From Streptomyces lydicus (GTDB lineage Bacteria; Actinomycetota; Actinomycetes; Streptomycetales; Streptomycetaceae): DNA of 64,000 nucleotides. Under the pieces are notes generated by a model. That model saw only the letters and a list, made by a program, of their open reading frames with translations, did not search any database and was not told where the DNA came from. Shown here piece by piece: positions 35,938 through 44,556 of the stretch (the first letter of the stretch is position 1; every line of letters begins with the position of its first letter). The position numbers and the translations under genes are program-made. The stretch spans positions 62,001 to 126,000 of the forward strand of contig NZ_JNZA01000011.1 in the NCBI RefSeq assembly GCF_000717345.1. The letters are read 5' to 3'.

Positions 35938-36846
35938 TCAGTCGGTGAGAACGGGGGCCCAGGACGGGAGGGACTCGGTGCCCTCCAGCCATTCCTGGGG
36001 CGGGGCGCCGTCGTGGCCGGCCGCGACGACGCCGCCGACGATCGCGCACGTGGTGTCGACATCTCCGCCGGCCTGCGCCGTGGTCCAGAACGCGCGCTCG
36101 TAGTTGCCGAGGTTCCGAGCAGCGGCCCAGAGGGCGAACGGCACGGTGTCGTGGGCGCTGGTGCGGCGACCGCAGCCCAGCACGGCGGCGACGGTGCCGG
36201 AGTCGGCGTAGTCGAGCATGTCGCGGGCGCGGCGCAGCCCGGCCTGTACGGCGCTGCGCGGAATCAGTGTCAGTACGCCGTCGAGCAGCTGCTCGGGACC
36301 GGTTTCGCGGGTCGGGTCGGCCACCAGGGCGGCCGCGGCGGCCACCGCCATGGCGCCGACGACGGCTTCGCGGTGCTGGTGGGTGGTGTAGGCGGAGATC
36401 TCCGCCTGGTGGGTGGCCTGCTCGGGGTCGTCGGCATACCAGGCACCGAGGGGAGCGATGCGCATGGCGGCACCGTTGCCCCAGGAGCCCTGGCCGTTGA
36501 AGAGCGCGGAGGCCAGCTCACGCCAGTCGCCGCCCTCACGGATCAGCCGGAGGAGGCGGTTGACGGCGGGACCGTAGCCGCGGTCGAAGTCGTGGTGCTC
36601 GGCGAAGGACCGGGCGAGGTCGTCCTGGTCGATCCGGCCGTGGGTGGTGAGCACGGCGAGGACGGAGCAGGCCATCTCGGTGTCGTCGGTCCACTGCCAG
36701 GGGCCGGGCGGCAGCCCGCGGCGCTTGAGAGCGGGGTAATTGGCGGGGACGAAGAACTGGGATCCGAGGGCGTCACCCACGGACAGTCCGCGCAGGCTCG
36801 CCAGAGCCCGCGCACAGCGGTCTGCGTCACGGTGATCGGGGGTCAT
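35938..36846 (-). CDS. ADP-ribosylglycohydrolase (DraG/MacroD-type ARH fold)
   Basis: 302 residues. The magnesium-binding motifs of the ARH family are visible in order: WTDDTEMA near residue 52, NGAAMRIAPLG mid-protein and GGDVDTTCAIVGG near residue 265. It removes ADP-ribose from proteins or small molecules; the substrate is unknown. The ATG at 36846 lies 11 bases past the stop of the histidine phosphatase, which suggests an operon with that gene. Confidence 0.92.
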   Translation of the reverse strand: MTPDHRDADRCARALASLRGLSVGDALGSQFFVPANYPALKRRGLPPGPWQWTDDTEMACSVLAVLTTHGRIDQDDLARSFAEHHDFDRGYGPAVNRLLRLIREGGDWRELASALFNGQGSWGNGAAMRIAPLGAWYADDPEQATHQAEISAYTTHQHREAVVGAMAVAAAAALVADPTRETGPEQLLDGVLTLIPRSAVQAGLRRARDMLDYADSGTVAAVLGCGRRTSAHDTVPFALWAAARNLGNYERAFWTTAQAGGDVDTTCAIVGGVVAAGHDGAPPQEWLEGTESLPSWAPVLTD

Positions 36847-36857
36847 CGGTGTGCACT

Positions 36858-37517
36858 CTAACCGGTGATGCCATAAGGCTCGGGTTCACACCAGCGCTCG
36901 AAGGGCCGGTCGAGGGTGTAGCGGCCGTCCGGGCCGAGCAGCAGGGCGCGCCACTCCGCGTTGCCGGGGTTGGAAAGCGACTCGAATTCGGCCACCGACC
37001 AGTGGAACCAGCGCATACAGAACAGCCGCATGGTGAGGCCGTGCGTGACGAGCAGGACGTTCTGCGGGTGGTGCGGGTCCTCGAAGCTGCGCCACAGGCT
37101 TTCCAGGAAGGCGCCCACCCGGTCGTAGACGTCGGCGCCGGACTCGCCCTGGGCGAAGCGGTAGAAGAAGTGGCCGTAGGCGTCGCGGTACGCCTTCTGC
37201 CGCCGTACGTCGTCACGGTCCTGCCAGTTGCCCCAGTCCTGCTCGCGCAGCCGGGGCTCCTCACGCACCCGGACCTTGCCGGGGTCGAGGCCCAGCTCCT
37301 GGAAGGTCTGGTGGGTCCGGCGGTAGGGGGAGACGTAGGCGGAGATCCGCTCGTCGCCGAAGATCGCCCGCATTGTGGCCCCGGCCTCCTCCGCCTGAAG
37401 GCGCCCCGCCTTCGTGAGAGCGAGCGCGTGATCGGGTTCCCGCTCGTACACGGTGTCGTCGATGTTCCCCTCCGACTCGCCATGGCGGATGAGAACGATG
37501 CGTCGGGGCCGAGCCAT
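36858..37517 (-). CDS. Histidine phosphatase family protein
   Basis: 219 residues. The catalytic RHG motif is IVLIRHGESEGN near residue 10. A second arginine lies in SPYRRTHQTFQ, a proton donor glutamate region in EPRLREQDWGNW, and the late histidine in VLLVTHGLTMRL. It hydrolyses phosphomonoesters and the substrate is not identifiable. The next gene downstream (ADP-ribosylglycohydrolase) starts 11 bases on, so the two are probably cotranscribed. The 267 bases upstream contain no gene. Confidence 0.94.
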   Translation of the reverse strand: MARPRRIVLIRHGESEGNIDDTVYEREPDHALALTKAGRLQAEEAGATMRAIFGDERISAYVSPYRRTHQTFQELGLDPGKVRVREEPRLREQDWGNWQDRDDVRRQKAYRDAYGHFFYRFAQGESGADVYDRVGAFLESLWRSFEDPHHPQNVLLVTHGLTMRLFCMRWFHWSVAEFESLSNPGNAEWRALLLGPDGRYTLDRPFERWCEPEPYGITG

Positions 37518-37784
37518 GCCGCCAGCGTAGGCCCGTCCGGCAGATCAGGGGTGGCCGGGCCCATCAGGCGGACCGCGGACGCGGTCGTGTACATGGCGCA
37601 CGCCTCCGCGAGCCCGGCCGTTTCCGTCCCGTCGGTCCGTCCCGCCGGTCCGTCCCTCGGGTTTCCGTCGGCCGTGCGGGCTCTAATGGCCCTCCCGGCC
37701 CTCCAGGCCCTGCCGGCTGCCCAGTTTGAGGGCTGGCCAGTCCTGCTTGGGGGCCGGTCAGCCCCGTTCACCGTGTTCCGGGCC

Positions 37785-39404
37785 TCACCGGGCGACGAGG
37801 GCCGGGCGCCCGTCGCGTATCTCGTACGGGCGGCCACCGAAGCGGCGGCGCAGCAGCCGGTCGTGGGTGACCACAACCAGTGCACCGGACCAGGCCGCCA
37901 GAGCGGCTTCGAGCTCTTCGACGAGGCCGAGCGCCAAATGGTTGGTCGGTTCGTCGAGCAGCAGGAGATCGGCGGGGCGGGCCAGCAGCCGGGCCAGGGC
38001 GAGCCGGCGTCGCTGGCCGGCCGAGAGCGCCCCGACGGGTACTTCGAGGTCCCGTTCACGGAAGAGCCCGAAGGAGAGCAGCCGGGCGGTGAGCTCCTCG
38101 GTGTCGCCGGCCAGTCCCTGGCGGAAGGCGGCCAGGAGGGGTTGGGCGGGACGGGAGACCGGTATTTCCTGCGCGAGGAAGCCGATCCGGCCCCGGCGCA
38201 CGACCGTGCCGCTGTCCGGTGCGGTGAGCCCGGCCAGGACCCGCAGGAGTGTGGTCTTGCCCGCGCCGTTGGCCCCGTGGACCAGCAGGCGTTCACCGGC
38301 GGTGACGGTGAGGGAGTCCACCGAGAGCCGGTCCCCGAGCCGCACCCCGTCGAGCCGGACCAGGGTGCCGTCGGTCTCGCCCCGGTCCGGCGCGGCCGTG
38401 AAGCGCAACGGCTCCGGCGGTCTGGGAACCGGGCTCTCCCTGAGGCGGCGGAGCCGTTCCTGGGCGTTGCGCACCCTGCTGGACACGGACGCCTGGACCC
38501 GGCCCTTGTCCCGGTCGTACGCCATTTTGTTGTTGTCCTTCATGACCCGGCCCTGGGCCACCCCGCGCGCGGCGCCGTCCGCGAAGTCGGTGAGCTGCGC
38601 GATCTGCTCGCACCACTGGGCGTACTCCTGCTCCCAGCGTCGGCGGGCGGCGGCCTTGGCGGCGACGAAGGTGCCGTACCCCTCGCCATAGCGGACGATG
38701 CTGCGGCGGTCGGCATCGACCTCGACGATCGAGGTCGCGATCCGCTGAAGGAAGAGGCGGTCGTGCGAGACGGCGAGGACCGTGCCGCGATGGGCGAGCA
38801 GGGCCTCTTCGAGCCAGTCCAGGGCGGCCGCGTCGAGGTGGTTGGTGGGCTCGTCGAGGAGCATGACCTCGGGCGCCGCGGAGATGAGGCAGGCGAGCCC
38901 CAGCCGGGCCTGCTCGCCGCCGGAGAGGCTGCCGAGCAGCCGTTCGCGGCCGAGCCCTTCGAGCCCGAGCGCATGCAGCGCCTTCTCCACGCGGGCGTCG
39001 GCCTCGTACCCGCCGCGCAGCTCGAAGAGCGTGAGCAGATCGCCGTACTCCGCCAGGCGGCCGGGGGTCGCCTCGCCCAGCTCGCGCTCCAGCGCCCGCA
39101 GCCGGCGCTCCATCCCCCTGAGGTCGGCGAGGGCGGTGTCGATCGCGTCCTGGACGGTGTGGTGCGGCGGGAGGTCCGGGGTCTGCCCGAGGTAGCCGAC
39201 CCCGCCGTCGGCGCGGAGCACGACGCGGCCTTCGTCGGGCCGCTCGGCGCCCGCGATGAGGCGCAGCAACGTCGACTTACCGGCGCCGTTCTCCCCCACG
39301 ATGCCGGCACGCTCACCGGGCCGTATCGACAGTGAGACATCGTCGAACAGCAGGCGGTCGCCGCACGACTTGGTGAGGTCGTGCAGTGAGATCTGAGTGG
39401 ACAA
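37785..39404 (-). CDS. ABC-F family ATPase, probable antibiotic resistance protein
   Basis: 539 residues. Two ATPase domains without membrane segments. NBD1 has GENGAGKST, signature LSGGEQARLGLA and LLDEPTNHLD. NBD2 has GANGAGKTT, LSAGQRRRLALARLL and LLDEPTNHL. An Arg/Lys-rich linker at about residues 255-320 is the segment that enters the ribosome in resistance ABC-F proteins. It probably dislodges a ribosome-targeting drug. TTG at 39404 follows GGGGGAGGT and is the only good start. It is divergent from a TetR gene with two inverted repeats between. Confidence 0.9.
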   Translation of the reverse strand: MSTQISLHDLTKSCGDRLLFDDVSLSIRPGERAGIVGENGAGKSTLLRLIAGAERPDEGRVVLRADGGVGYLGQTPDLPPHHTVQDAIDTALADLRGMERRLRALERELGEATPGRLAEYGDLLTLFELRGGYEADARVEKALHALGLEGLGRERLLGSLSGGEQARLGLACLISAAPEVMLLDEPTNHLDAAALDWLEEALLAHRGTVLAVSHDRLFLQRIATSIVEVDADRRSIVRYGEGYGTFVAAKAAARRRWEQEYAQWCEQIAQLTDFADGAARGVAQGRVMKDNNKMAYDRDKGRVQASVSSRVRNAQERLRRLRESPVPRPPEPLRFTAAPDRGETDGTLVRLDGVRLGDRLSVDSLTVTAGERLLVHGANGAGKTTLLRVLAGLTAPDSGTVVRRGRIGFLAQEIPVSRPAQPLLAAFRQGLAGDTEELTARLLSFGLFRERDLEVPVGALSAGQRRRLALARLLARPADLLLLDEPTNHLALGLVEELEAALAAWSGALVVVTHDRLLRRRFGGRPYEIRDGRPALVAR

Positions 39405-39422
39405 GCTGACCTCCCCCGAGCA

Positions 39423-39488
39423 AATGCAACCGTTGTTGCATTACGATGATGATGACACAGGCCACCCAATTAACGCAACTGGAGTTGC
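39423..39488. promoter_or_regulatory. Two GTTGC-type inverted repeats between the ABC-F and TetR genes
   Basis: The first is AATGCAAC-CGTT-GTTGCATT at 39423-39442 (perfect 8-base arms). The second is GCAACT-GG-AGTTGC at 39475-39488 (perfect 6-base arms). Both carry the GCAAC/GTTGC half-site, sit in the 86-base gap between TTG starts at 39404 and 39491, and are likely TetR operators. Confidence 0.7.
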
Positions 39489-39490
39489 AA

Positions 39491-40180
39491 TTGACCGGCG
39501 AGAAGGCGAACGAGAACGCGCACGGGGCTGCCGCTTCCACCCCCGGCACCCGGCGGCCCGGCGGCCGCACCGCCCGGACGCGCGCCGCCGTCCGCGACGC
39601 CGTGCTGGCCGGCCTCACCGAGCACGGCTACCCGGGCCTGACCGTCGAATATGTCGCCGAGCACTCGGGCGTGCACAAGACGACGCTCTACCGCCGCTGG
39701 AAGGACGTCGAGGGCCTGGTGGTGGACGCGCTGGACCTGGCGGGCGAGGACAGCTGGCTTCCGCCCGACACCGGCTCGCTGGAGGGCGATCTGCGCGCCC
39801 TCGCCCAGGAGGTCGTCGCCTCCTTCACCGACCCGGCGGTGGCGGCCTCGGGGTCCGCGATGATCGCCGCCGGGTTCCAGTCGGAGCGCGCGGCCGCGGC
39901 GCTGCGCGCGTACTACGTGGAGCGGTTCGCGCGCTGTGAGCCGTTCGTCGAGCGTGCGCTCCAACGGGGCGAGCTGCCCGCGCCCGCGACCGGCGGCGTC
40001 GACGCCGGCGCACTCGTCCGCGCCGTCTCCGCGCCGCTCTTCTTCCGCCTGTTCATCACCCGCGAGCCGATCGACGACGCGCTGGCCGGCCAGGCCGTGG
40101 CGGCAGCGCTGGCCGCCGCGCGCGCAGGGGTGTTCACGACCGTCGGCACGGCCGGCACGCAGCGGGGCGAGGTCACCTGA
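39491..40180 (+). CDS. TetR-family regulator of the divergent ABC-F gene
   Basis: 229 residues. The N-terminal helix-turn-helix is LTVEYVAEHSGVHKTTLYRR, followed by the usual all-helical ligand-binding domain with the TetR_C-type tail. TTG at 39491 is preferred: GGAG sits 6 bases upstream and both inverted repeats then lie outside the coding sequence. ATGs at 39446-39452 are alternatives that lack a ribosome site and would place one repeat inside the gene. It probably represses itself and the ABC-F gene until a ligand binds. Confidence 0.88.
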   Translation: MTGEKANENAHGAAASTPGTRRPGGRTARTRAAVRDAVLAGLTEHGYPGLTVEYVAEHSGVHKTTLYRRWKDVEGLVVDALDLAGEDSWLPPDTGSLEGDLRALAQEVVASFTDPAVAASGSAMIAAGFQSERAAAALRAYYVERFARCEPFVERALQRGELPAPATGGVDAGALVRAVSAPLFFRLFITREPIDDALAGQAVAAALAAARAGVFTTVGTAGTQRGEVT

Positions 40181-40186
40181 CAGTGC

Positions 40187-40207
40187 CGGGCCGGTGGCCC
40201 CGGCCCG
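40187..40207. terminator. Terminator between TetR and the YdbC-like gene
   Basis: CGGGCCGG (40187-40194) pairs with CCGGCCCG (40200-40207) around a 5-base loop, between convergent genes and ending one base before the leftward stop codon. Confidence 0.6.
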
Positions 40208-40813
40208 TCACACCGTCCAGGACGGTTCGAGCTGCACCACGTCCCCGGCGATCGCCTGGACGTCCGCGGCTATCTGGGCCCGCAGGGCGAGCCGCTCCAC
40301 GCGTTCGGGCCGGTACTTCCCCCGCTCCGCGGCCGACTGCCACATCGAGAGGACCAGGAACTCCTCCCCCGGAGCGCGCCCCAGCATCCCGCGCAGCATT
40401 CCCGGTGAGCCCGCCATCGCGGGGTTCCAGACCTTCTCCTGCATCAGCATGAAGTGATCCACCCGGTCCTGGCGCACCTGGCAGTGCGCCAGCCGCAGCA
40501 CGTCCACGTCGCCGAACACCGGACGGAAGCCGACCTTCACGTCAAACTCGTGCTCGAACAACCGCACTTGGGCGTCCTTGTAGGTGCCGACCTGGGAAGT
40601 CGCCAGCCGGTCGTGGGAGCGTGCCATGAAGGAGTCGTAGAAGGCCCGGCTCTCCCAGAAGGCGACCAGATGCGCAACGCCCGGCCGCCCCCGGCTCCAC
40701 CCCCCGCCCTGCCCTCGGAACCCCGGCTCACCCAGCAGCCCCGCCCATTTCCGCTGCCCCCGCTCGAACCCTCGACGGTCCACGACGGTGAGGCGAATCC
40801 ACTTGACCAGCAC
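40208..40813 (-). CDS. YdbC/DUF4937-like protein
   Basis: 201 residues. The N-terminal half (VKWIRLTVVDRRGFERGQRK, then GQGGGW, then AFYDSFMARSHDRL) matches the DUF4937/YdbC family, which has a dimeric alpha-beta barrel resembling antibiotic biosynthesis monooxygenases. A second, similar half follows (DVLRLAHCQVRQDRVDHFML). No catalytic residue is recognised. GTG at 40813 has a weak ribosome site. It lies downstream of the amidase on the same strand and may be cotranscribed. Confidence 0.78.
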   Translation of the reverse strand: MLVKWIRLTVVDRRGFERGQRKWAGLLGEPGFRGQGGGWSRGRPGVAHLVAFWESRAFYDSFMARSHDRLATSQVGTYKDAQVRLFEHEFDVKVGFRPVFGDVDVLRLAHCQVRQDRVDHFMLMQEKVWNPAMAGSPGMLRGMLGRAPGEEFLVLSMWQSAAERGKYRPERVERLALRAQIAADVQAIAGDVVQLEPSWTV

Positions 40814-40882
40814 CGCGCCATCGTACGGCCCGGAAGCGAAGCTGGATCACTGCGCGTCACATTCCGACCACCCCGAACTTCC

Positions 40883-42295
40883 TTACGGGCGCGGGTCGAC
40901 CGGCGTCAGGACGCCCAGTCGCCGCTCCACCTCCCCAGCCGCCTCCAGGCACAGGTCCTCCCGATAGGGGCGCCCGATCAGCTGCACGCCGTACGGGAGC
41001 CCGTCCACCACCCCGGTGGGCACCGCCACCGCGGGGACGCCGACGAAGCTCGTCGCGGTGCACAGTCGCAGGGCGTTCTGCACCCGCTGGTGGCTCTCCG
41101 TGTCGCGCATCTCGTCCCCCGGTGCGAACGGCGGGTCGGTGAACACCGGCCCCAGGACCAGCGGATACTCCTCCAGGAACACCGCCCAGTCCCGCTGGAT
41201 GCCCATCCGCACCCCGATCAGCCGCAGGTACTCGGTCAGTTCGACGGGACGGGTCCGCTGCATCCCCATCTCGATGTAGCGGTGGCCGCCCTCGCCGAGC
41301 AGCGGCTTGACCGAGGGCCAGGTCGTGGCGAACTCCGTACAGGTCATCCGGCCGTACGCGTCGAGGGCGTCGTCCAGCCGCGGAACGTCCGCCACCTCGT
41401 CCACCCGGTACCCGGCGTCCCGAAGCGCGTCCGCGGCGCTTTCCAGGGCCTTGCGGACGGCGGGGTGGACGCCGTGCCCGCCGGGGTCGGTCACCATGGC
41501 CACCTTTAGGGGACGCGGAAGCGGCTCGCCGTACAGGGGCACCGGTACCGCCCTCGGGTCGCGGGGGTCGGTCCCGGCCAGCAGTTCGTACGCCAGCCGG
41601 AGATCGTCGACCGTGCGGGCCAACGGGCCGTCGACAACGAGGACTTGCGCCGCGAGGGCGGGGTCGTCCGGTCCGATGCGGTGGTCGGCGGGGAACCGCC
41701 CGTAGGTGGGCTTCAGCCCCGCGACGCCACAGAAGGACGCCGGGAGACGCACGGACCCTCCGGAGTCGTTGCCGAGGCCCAGCGCGGCCATCCCGCTGGC
41801 CACGGCGGCACCGTCACCACCACTGGAGCCGCCCGGCGTGACGTCGGCGCACCACGGGTTCACGGTGTCCCCGAACAGCTCGCTGCGGCTGTGGACGCCC
41901 GCCAGAACGAGGGTCGGCATGTTGCTGTGTCCGATCGGGATGCCTCCGGCCGCCCGCAGCCGCGCCACCGGGGGCGCATCGCAGCGTGCGACGAAGTCAC
42001 GGAAGCGCTCCGCGCCGTACGTCGTCGGCACGCCCTCGATGGCGGTGGTCTCCTTGACCGTGAAAGGCACTCCGGCCAGTGGCCCCAGCTCGGCACCGGC
42101 CGCCCGTCTGCGGTCGACCTCCGCCGCATCGGCCCGCGCGCGCTCGGCGAGCAGTTGGGTCACGGCGTTGACGGCGGGATTGACCTCGGCGATCCGGTCC
42201 AGATGGGCGTCGACCAGGTCCAGCGCCGACACCTCACCGGCGCGTACCGCCATGGCCTGGGCGCGAGCCGCCCTCTTCCACAGTGCGTTGTGCAT
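40883..42295 (-). CDS. Amidase signature family enzyme
   Basis: 470 residues. The Ser-cisSer-Lys triad of amidase-signature enzymes is visible: Lys in PFTVKETTAIEG, then TPGGSSGGDGAAVASG, and the nucleophile region GNDSGGSVRLPASFCG. It hydrolyses an amide bond; the substrate is unknown. ATG at 42295 follows GGGAGGT. It is divergent from a TetR gene with two matching 16-base operator-like sites between, so it is probably inducible by its substrate. Confidence 0.93.
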   Translation of the reverse strand: MHNALWKRAARAQAMAVRAGEVSALDLVDAHLDRIAEVNPAVNAVTQLLAERARADAAEVDRRRAAGAELGPLAGVPFTVKETTAIEGVPTTYGAERFRDFVARCDAPPVARLRAAGGIPIGHSNMPTLVLAGVHSRSELFGDTVNPWCADVTPGGSSGGDGAAVASGMAALGLGNDSGGSVRLPASFCGVAGLKPTYGRFPADHRIGPDDPALAAQVLVVDGPLARTVDDLRLAYELLAGTDPRDPRAVPVPLYGEPLPRPLKVAMVTDPGGHGVHPAVRKALESAADALRDAGYRVDEVADVPRLDDALDAYGRMTCTEFATTWPSVKPLLGEGGHRYIEMGMQRTRPVELTEYLRLIGVRMGIQRDWAVFLEEYPLVLGPVFTDPPFAPGDEMRDTESHQRVQNALRLCTATSFVGVPAVAVPTGVVDGLPYGVQLIGRPYREDLCLEAAGEVERRLGVLTPVDPRP

Positions 42296-42323
42296 GACCT
42301 CCCCTTCCCTGGGCGCACCGTTC

Positions 42324-42377
42324 CGATGCGCCCGTATCGGTTCGGCATCGTAACCTGGTACCGATACGTACGCATCG
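42324..42377. promoter_or_regulatory. Two matching operator-like sites between the amidase and TetR genes
   Basis: CGATGCGCCCGTATCG at 42324-42339 and CGATACGTACGCATCG at 42362-42377 fit the pattern CGATRCG-NN-CGYATCG. The second is a near-perfect palindrome, and the two are also inverted copies of each other (16 of 18 bases when extended). Centres are 38 bases apart. They probably bind the TetR protein encoded at 42398. Confidence 0.72.
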
Positions 42378-42397
42378 AATAAACCGGAGCGCACCGC

Positions 42398-42985
42398 ATG
42401 CCCAAGCAGGTGGACCACGAGAGCCGACGACGGCAGATCGCCGAGGCGGTGTGCCAACTCGCCGACGAGAGCGGCCTGGAGGGCGTCACCCTCCGCGACG
42501 TCGCGGCCAGGGCAGAGGTGTCCATGGGGGCCGTGCAGCGCTGCTTCGGCACCAAGGAGGAAATGCTGGTCTTCGCACTCGGCCACGTCGGCGAACAGGT
42601 CGCCGGACGGCTGTCGGCCCGCCTCACCGCCTCGCCCGCGCAGTCCGCGCGCACGGCACTGGGGCACGCGGCGAGCGAGGTCTCGCTGGTCCAGGAGGAG
42701 CGGCGCGCCGAGGCGCGGGTCTGGCTGGCCTTCGCCGCACAGGCCGCCGTGAGCCCGTCACTGGCCGAAATCCTGCGCAGCAACTATGCAGATCTGCACA
42801 AGGTGTTCGCCCAGCTGATCACCGAAGGCTGTGACACCCCCGACCCGGAACGAGCGGCCCGCACCCTCCTCGCCCTCGCCGACGGCCTCACCACCCACGT
42901 CCTGATCGGCCACCTCTCCCCCACCGCGGCGCTGGGCGTCCTCGACGGGCACCTCAACCAGCTCTGGAACGAGCGGGCCTCCTGA
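42398..42985 (+). CDS. TetR-family regulator of the divergent amidase gene
   Basis: 195 residues. The helix-turn-helix is VTLRDVAARAEVSMGAVQRC, and the C-terminal domain is BetI-like (VWLAFAAQAAVSPSLAEI, then LLALADGLTTHVLIG). ATG at 42398 is 20 bases past the right operator-like site. It most likely controls itself and the divergent amidase. The ligand could be an amide or related compound, by inference from the partner. Confidence 0.92.
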   Translation: MPKQVDHESRRRQIAEAVCQLADESGLEGVTLRDVAARAEVSMGAVQRCFGTKEEMLVFALGHVGEQVAGRLSARLTASPAQSARTALGHAASEVSLVQEERRAEARVWLAFAAQAAVSPSLAEILRSNYADLHKVFAQLITEGCDTPDPERAARTLLALADGLTTHVLIGHLSPTAALGVLDGHLNQLWNERAS

Positions 42986-43191
42986 GCCGTCCGCCACGCT
43001 CTCCACCTGGACCGTAGGGCGCTTTCCGGCCATCCGTAGCGGCCCTCAACGTGGGGCTGACCAGGGGCAGTTCCTTCCACCCCAGGGGGCAGCGGGCGTG
43101 ACACGATGGCAGCCAACGGGAAGTCTGGGGAGCTGCCCGCCGACCGCACGGGTCGGGCCGCCCTCCCCGGGAGATGACGAAGGGAAGCCCG

Positions 43192-43713
43192 GTGAGCACG
43201 CTCAACAAAGGCATCGAGAAGGTCGAGGTAACGCTCGAGTGGGACCCCAGCCCGCTGGGCGCCCCGGACCATGACCTGGACATCATCGCGGCGACCTACA
43301 CGGCCGACGCGCCGCACGGCGACCCGGCCTATCTGGTGCACTTCGACAGCCGTTCGCCCGACGGGACCATCACCCTCAACCGGGACAGCCGGACCGGCCA
43401 GGGGTTCGGCTCCGACGAGGTCATGACGCTGGAACTGGACCGGCTCTCCGACGCCTACACCCGGGTCGTCGTCGGAGTGGCCATCCAGCAGGGTGAGGGC
43501 CGCAAGGTCTTCGGCGACATCGAGAGCACCGCCGTACGGATCCGCGAGGGGTACGTCGAGCTGGCCATGAACGACTTCGCCGAGGTGGCGGACTCCACGG
43601 CCGCCGCGGTGGCCGAATTCACCCGGGACGACACCGGCAACTGGCGCTTCCACGCGACGGTCCGGGGTTTCGACGCCGACCCGGACGCGTTCGCACGGTC
43701 GATGGGGCGCTGA
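43192..43713 (+). CDS. TerD-family protein, divergent
   Basis: 173 residues. TerD-like beta-sandwich motifs are present: VEVTLEWDPSPLGAPDHDLD with acidic calcium-binding residues, then a degenerate DSRTGQGFGSDEVMTLEL in place of the usual HSGDNRTGEGEGDDE. TerD proteins act in tellurite and stress responses and in calcium signalling. GTG at 43192 (after AAGGGAAG) is preferred over ATG at 43174, whose GGGAG directly abuts the codon. It stands alone, without other ter genes. Confidence 0.85.
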   Translation: MSTLNKGIEKVEVTLEWDPSPLGAPDHDLDIIAATYTADAPHGDPAYLVHFDSRSPDGTITLNRDSRTGQGFGSDEVMTLELDRLSDAYTRVVVGVAIQQGEGRKVFGDIESTAVRIREGYVELAMNDFAEVADSTAAAVAEFTRDDTGNWRFHATVRGFDADPDAFARSMGR

Positions 43714-43810
43714 CGCCCCAGGCAGTCACCGCACGTCCGGGAGCCAACAGCAGCAAAGCGGACGGCAGGACAGCGGGAGGGAGGCAGAGGCAGGGACCGC
43801 CTCCCTTCCA

Positions 43811-44374
43811 CTACCCGTCGGCCTTCTTACGGCGGCGATGGGCCGCCACCCGCTCCCGTGAGGCGCAGGCAGTGGAGCAGTAACGGCGCGCGCTCCCCGG
43901 GCCGGTGCCCAGATAGAGCCTCCCGCACCGCGAGGACGCGCACTCCCCCCAGGGAGCCCGCCCGTATTCGGTGAGGATCTGCGCCAGCGCCAGGGCACTT
44001 GAGGCGAGGAACCATTCCGCCCAGCTCGCGTCGCCCCCCCGGTCGATGTGCAAGTGCCAGGTGTGCCCGCCGTGCCGCGAGAGGTGCGGGCGGGCCCCGC
44101 ACTCCGCCAGCAGGCCGTTGATGGCGTGGGCGGCGCGGTCGGTGTCGGACTCGGCGAGCAGAGCGGCCAGGCGGGCGGCCGCCGTTCTCAGCTCCTCGGC
44201 GTCGCCCTTGGAAAACGCCCGCCCGGTGAGGTCCTCCCGGCTCTCCCCATGGCGCGCCAGCAGCTCGGCCAGCGCGGCCCGGGACAACGCCGGATCCGCA
44301 CGGACCGCGTTGGCGAGGTCGATCAATCGCTCGCCGGGCCGGAAGCCCCGCCTCGGCAACTCCTCACCCTTCAC
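43811..44374 (-). CDS. CGNR zinc-finger transcriptional regulator
   Basis: 187 residues. An ABATE-type N-terminal helical domain is followed by a C-terminal CGNR zinc finger (WGECASSRCGRLYLGTGP, then RRYCSTACASRERVAAHRRR) with four Cys ligands and a basic tail. Such proteins are usually DNA-binding repressors in actinobacteria. GTG at 44374 is chosen by the domain start; the ribosome site is only fair. It is divergent from an MFS pump with an inverted repeat between, so it is probably that pump's regulator. Confidence 0.85.
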   Translation of the reverse strand: MKGEELPRRGFRPGERLIDLANAVRADPALSRAALAELLARHGESREDLTGRAFSKGDAEELRTAAARLAALLAESDTDRAAHAINGLLAECGARPHLSRHGGHTWHLHIDRGGDASWAEWFLASSALALAQILTEYGRAPWGECASSRCGRLYLGTGPGSARRYCSTACASRERVAAHRRRKKADG

Positions 44375-44432
44375 TCCACACCCCGCTCCCGCGCCCACTG
44401 GCGCATATCCCTGGCCCGTCGCCCGTCTCCAG

Positions 44433-44462
44433 CGTAACGTCTTACCAAAGAAAGACGTTACG
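44433..44462. promoter_or_regulatory. Operator-like inverted repeat between the CGNR and MFS genes
   Basis: CGTAACGTCTT (44433-44443) and its exact complement AAGACGTTACG (44452-44462) flank 8 bases. The 11-base arms are perfect and less GC-rich than the surroundings. It lies 59 bases from the CGNR start and 95 from the MFS start. Confidence 0.7.
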
Positions 44463-44470
44463 ACCCGCAC

Positions 44471-44506
44471 CGCAGCCGCAGCCGCAGCCGCAGCCGCAGC
44501 CGCAGC
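44471..44506. repeat. Six tandem copies of CGCAGC
   Basis: Six perfect copies of the hexamer CGCAGC (36 bases), 9 bases past the operator-like repeat and upstream of the MFS start. Repeat number could vary between strains and alter promoter spacing. Confidence 0.9.
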
Positions 44507-44556
44507 GCGAAACCCGTTACGGCACAGCCCAGTTGCCGGCACACCTGGAGACGCGT

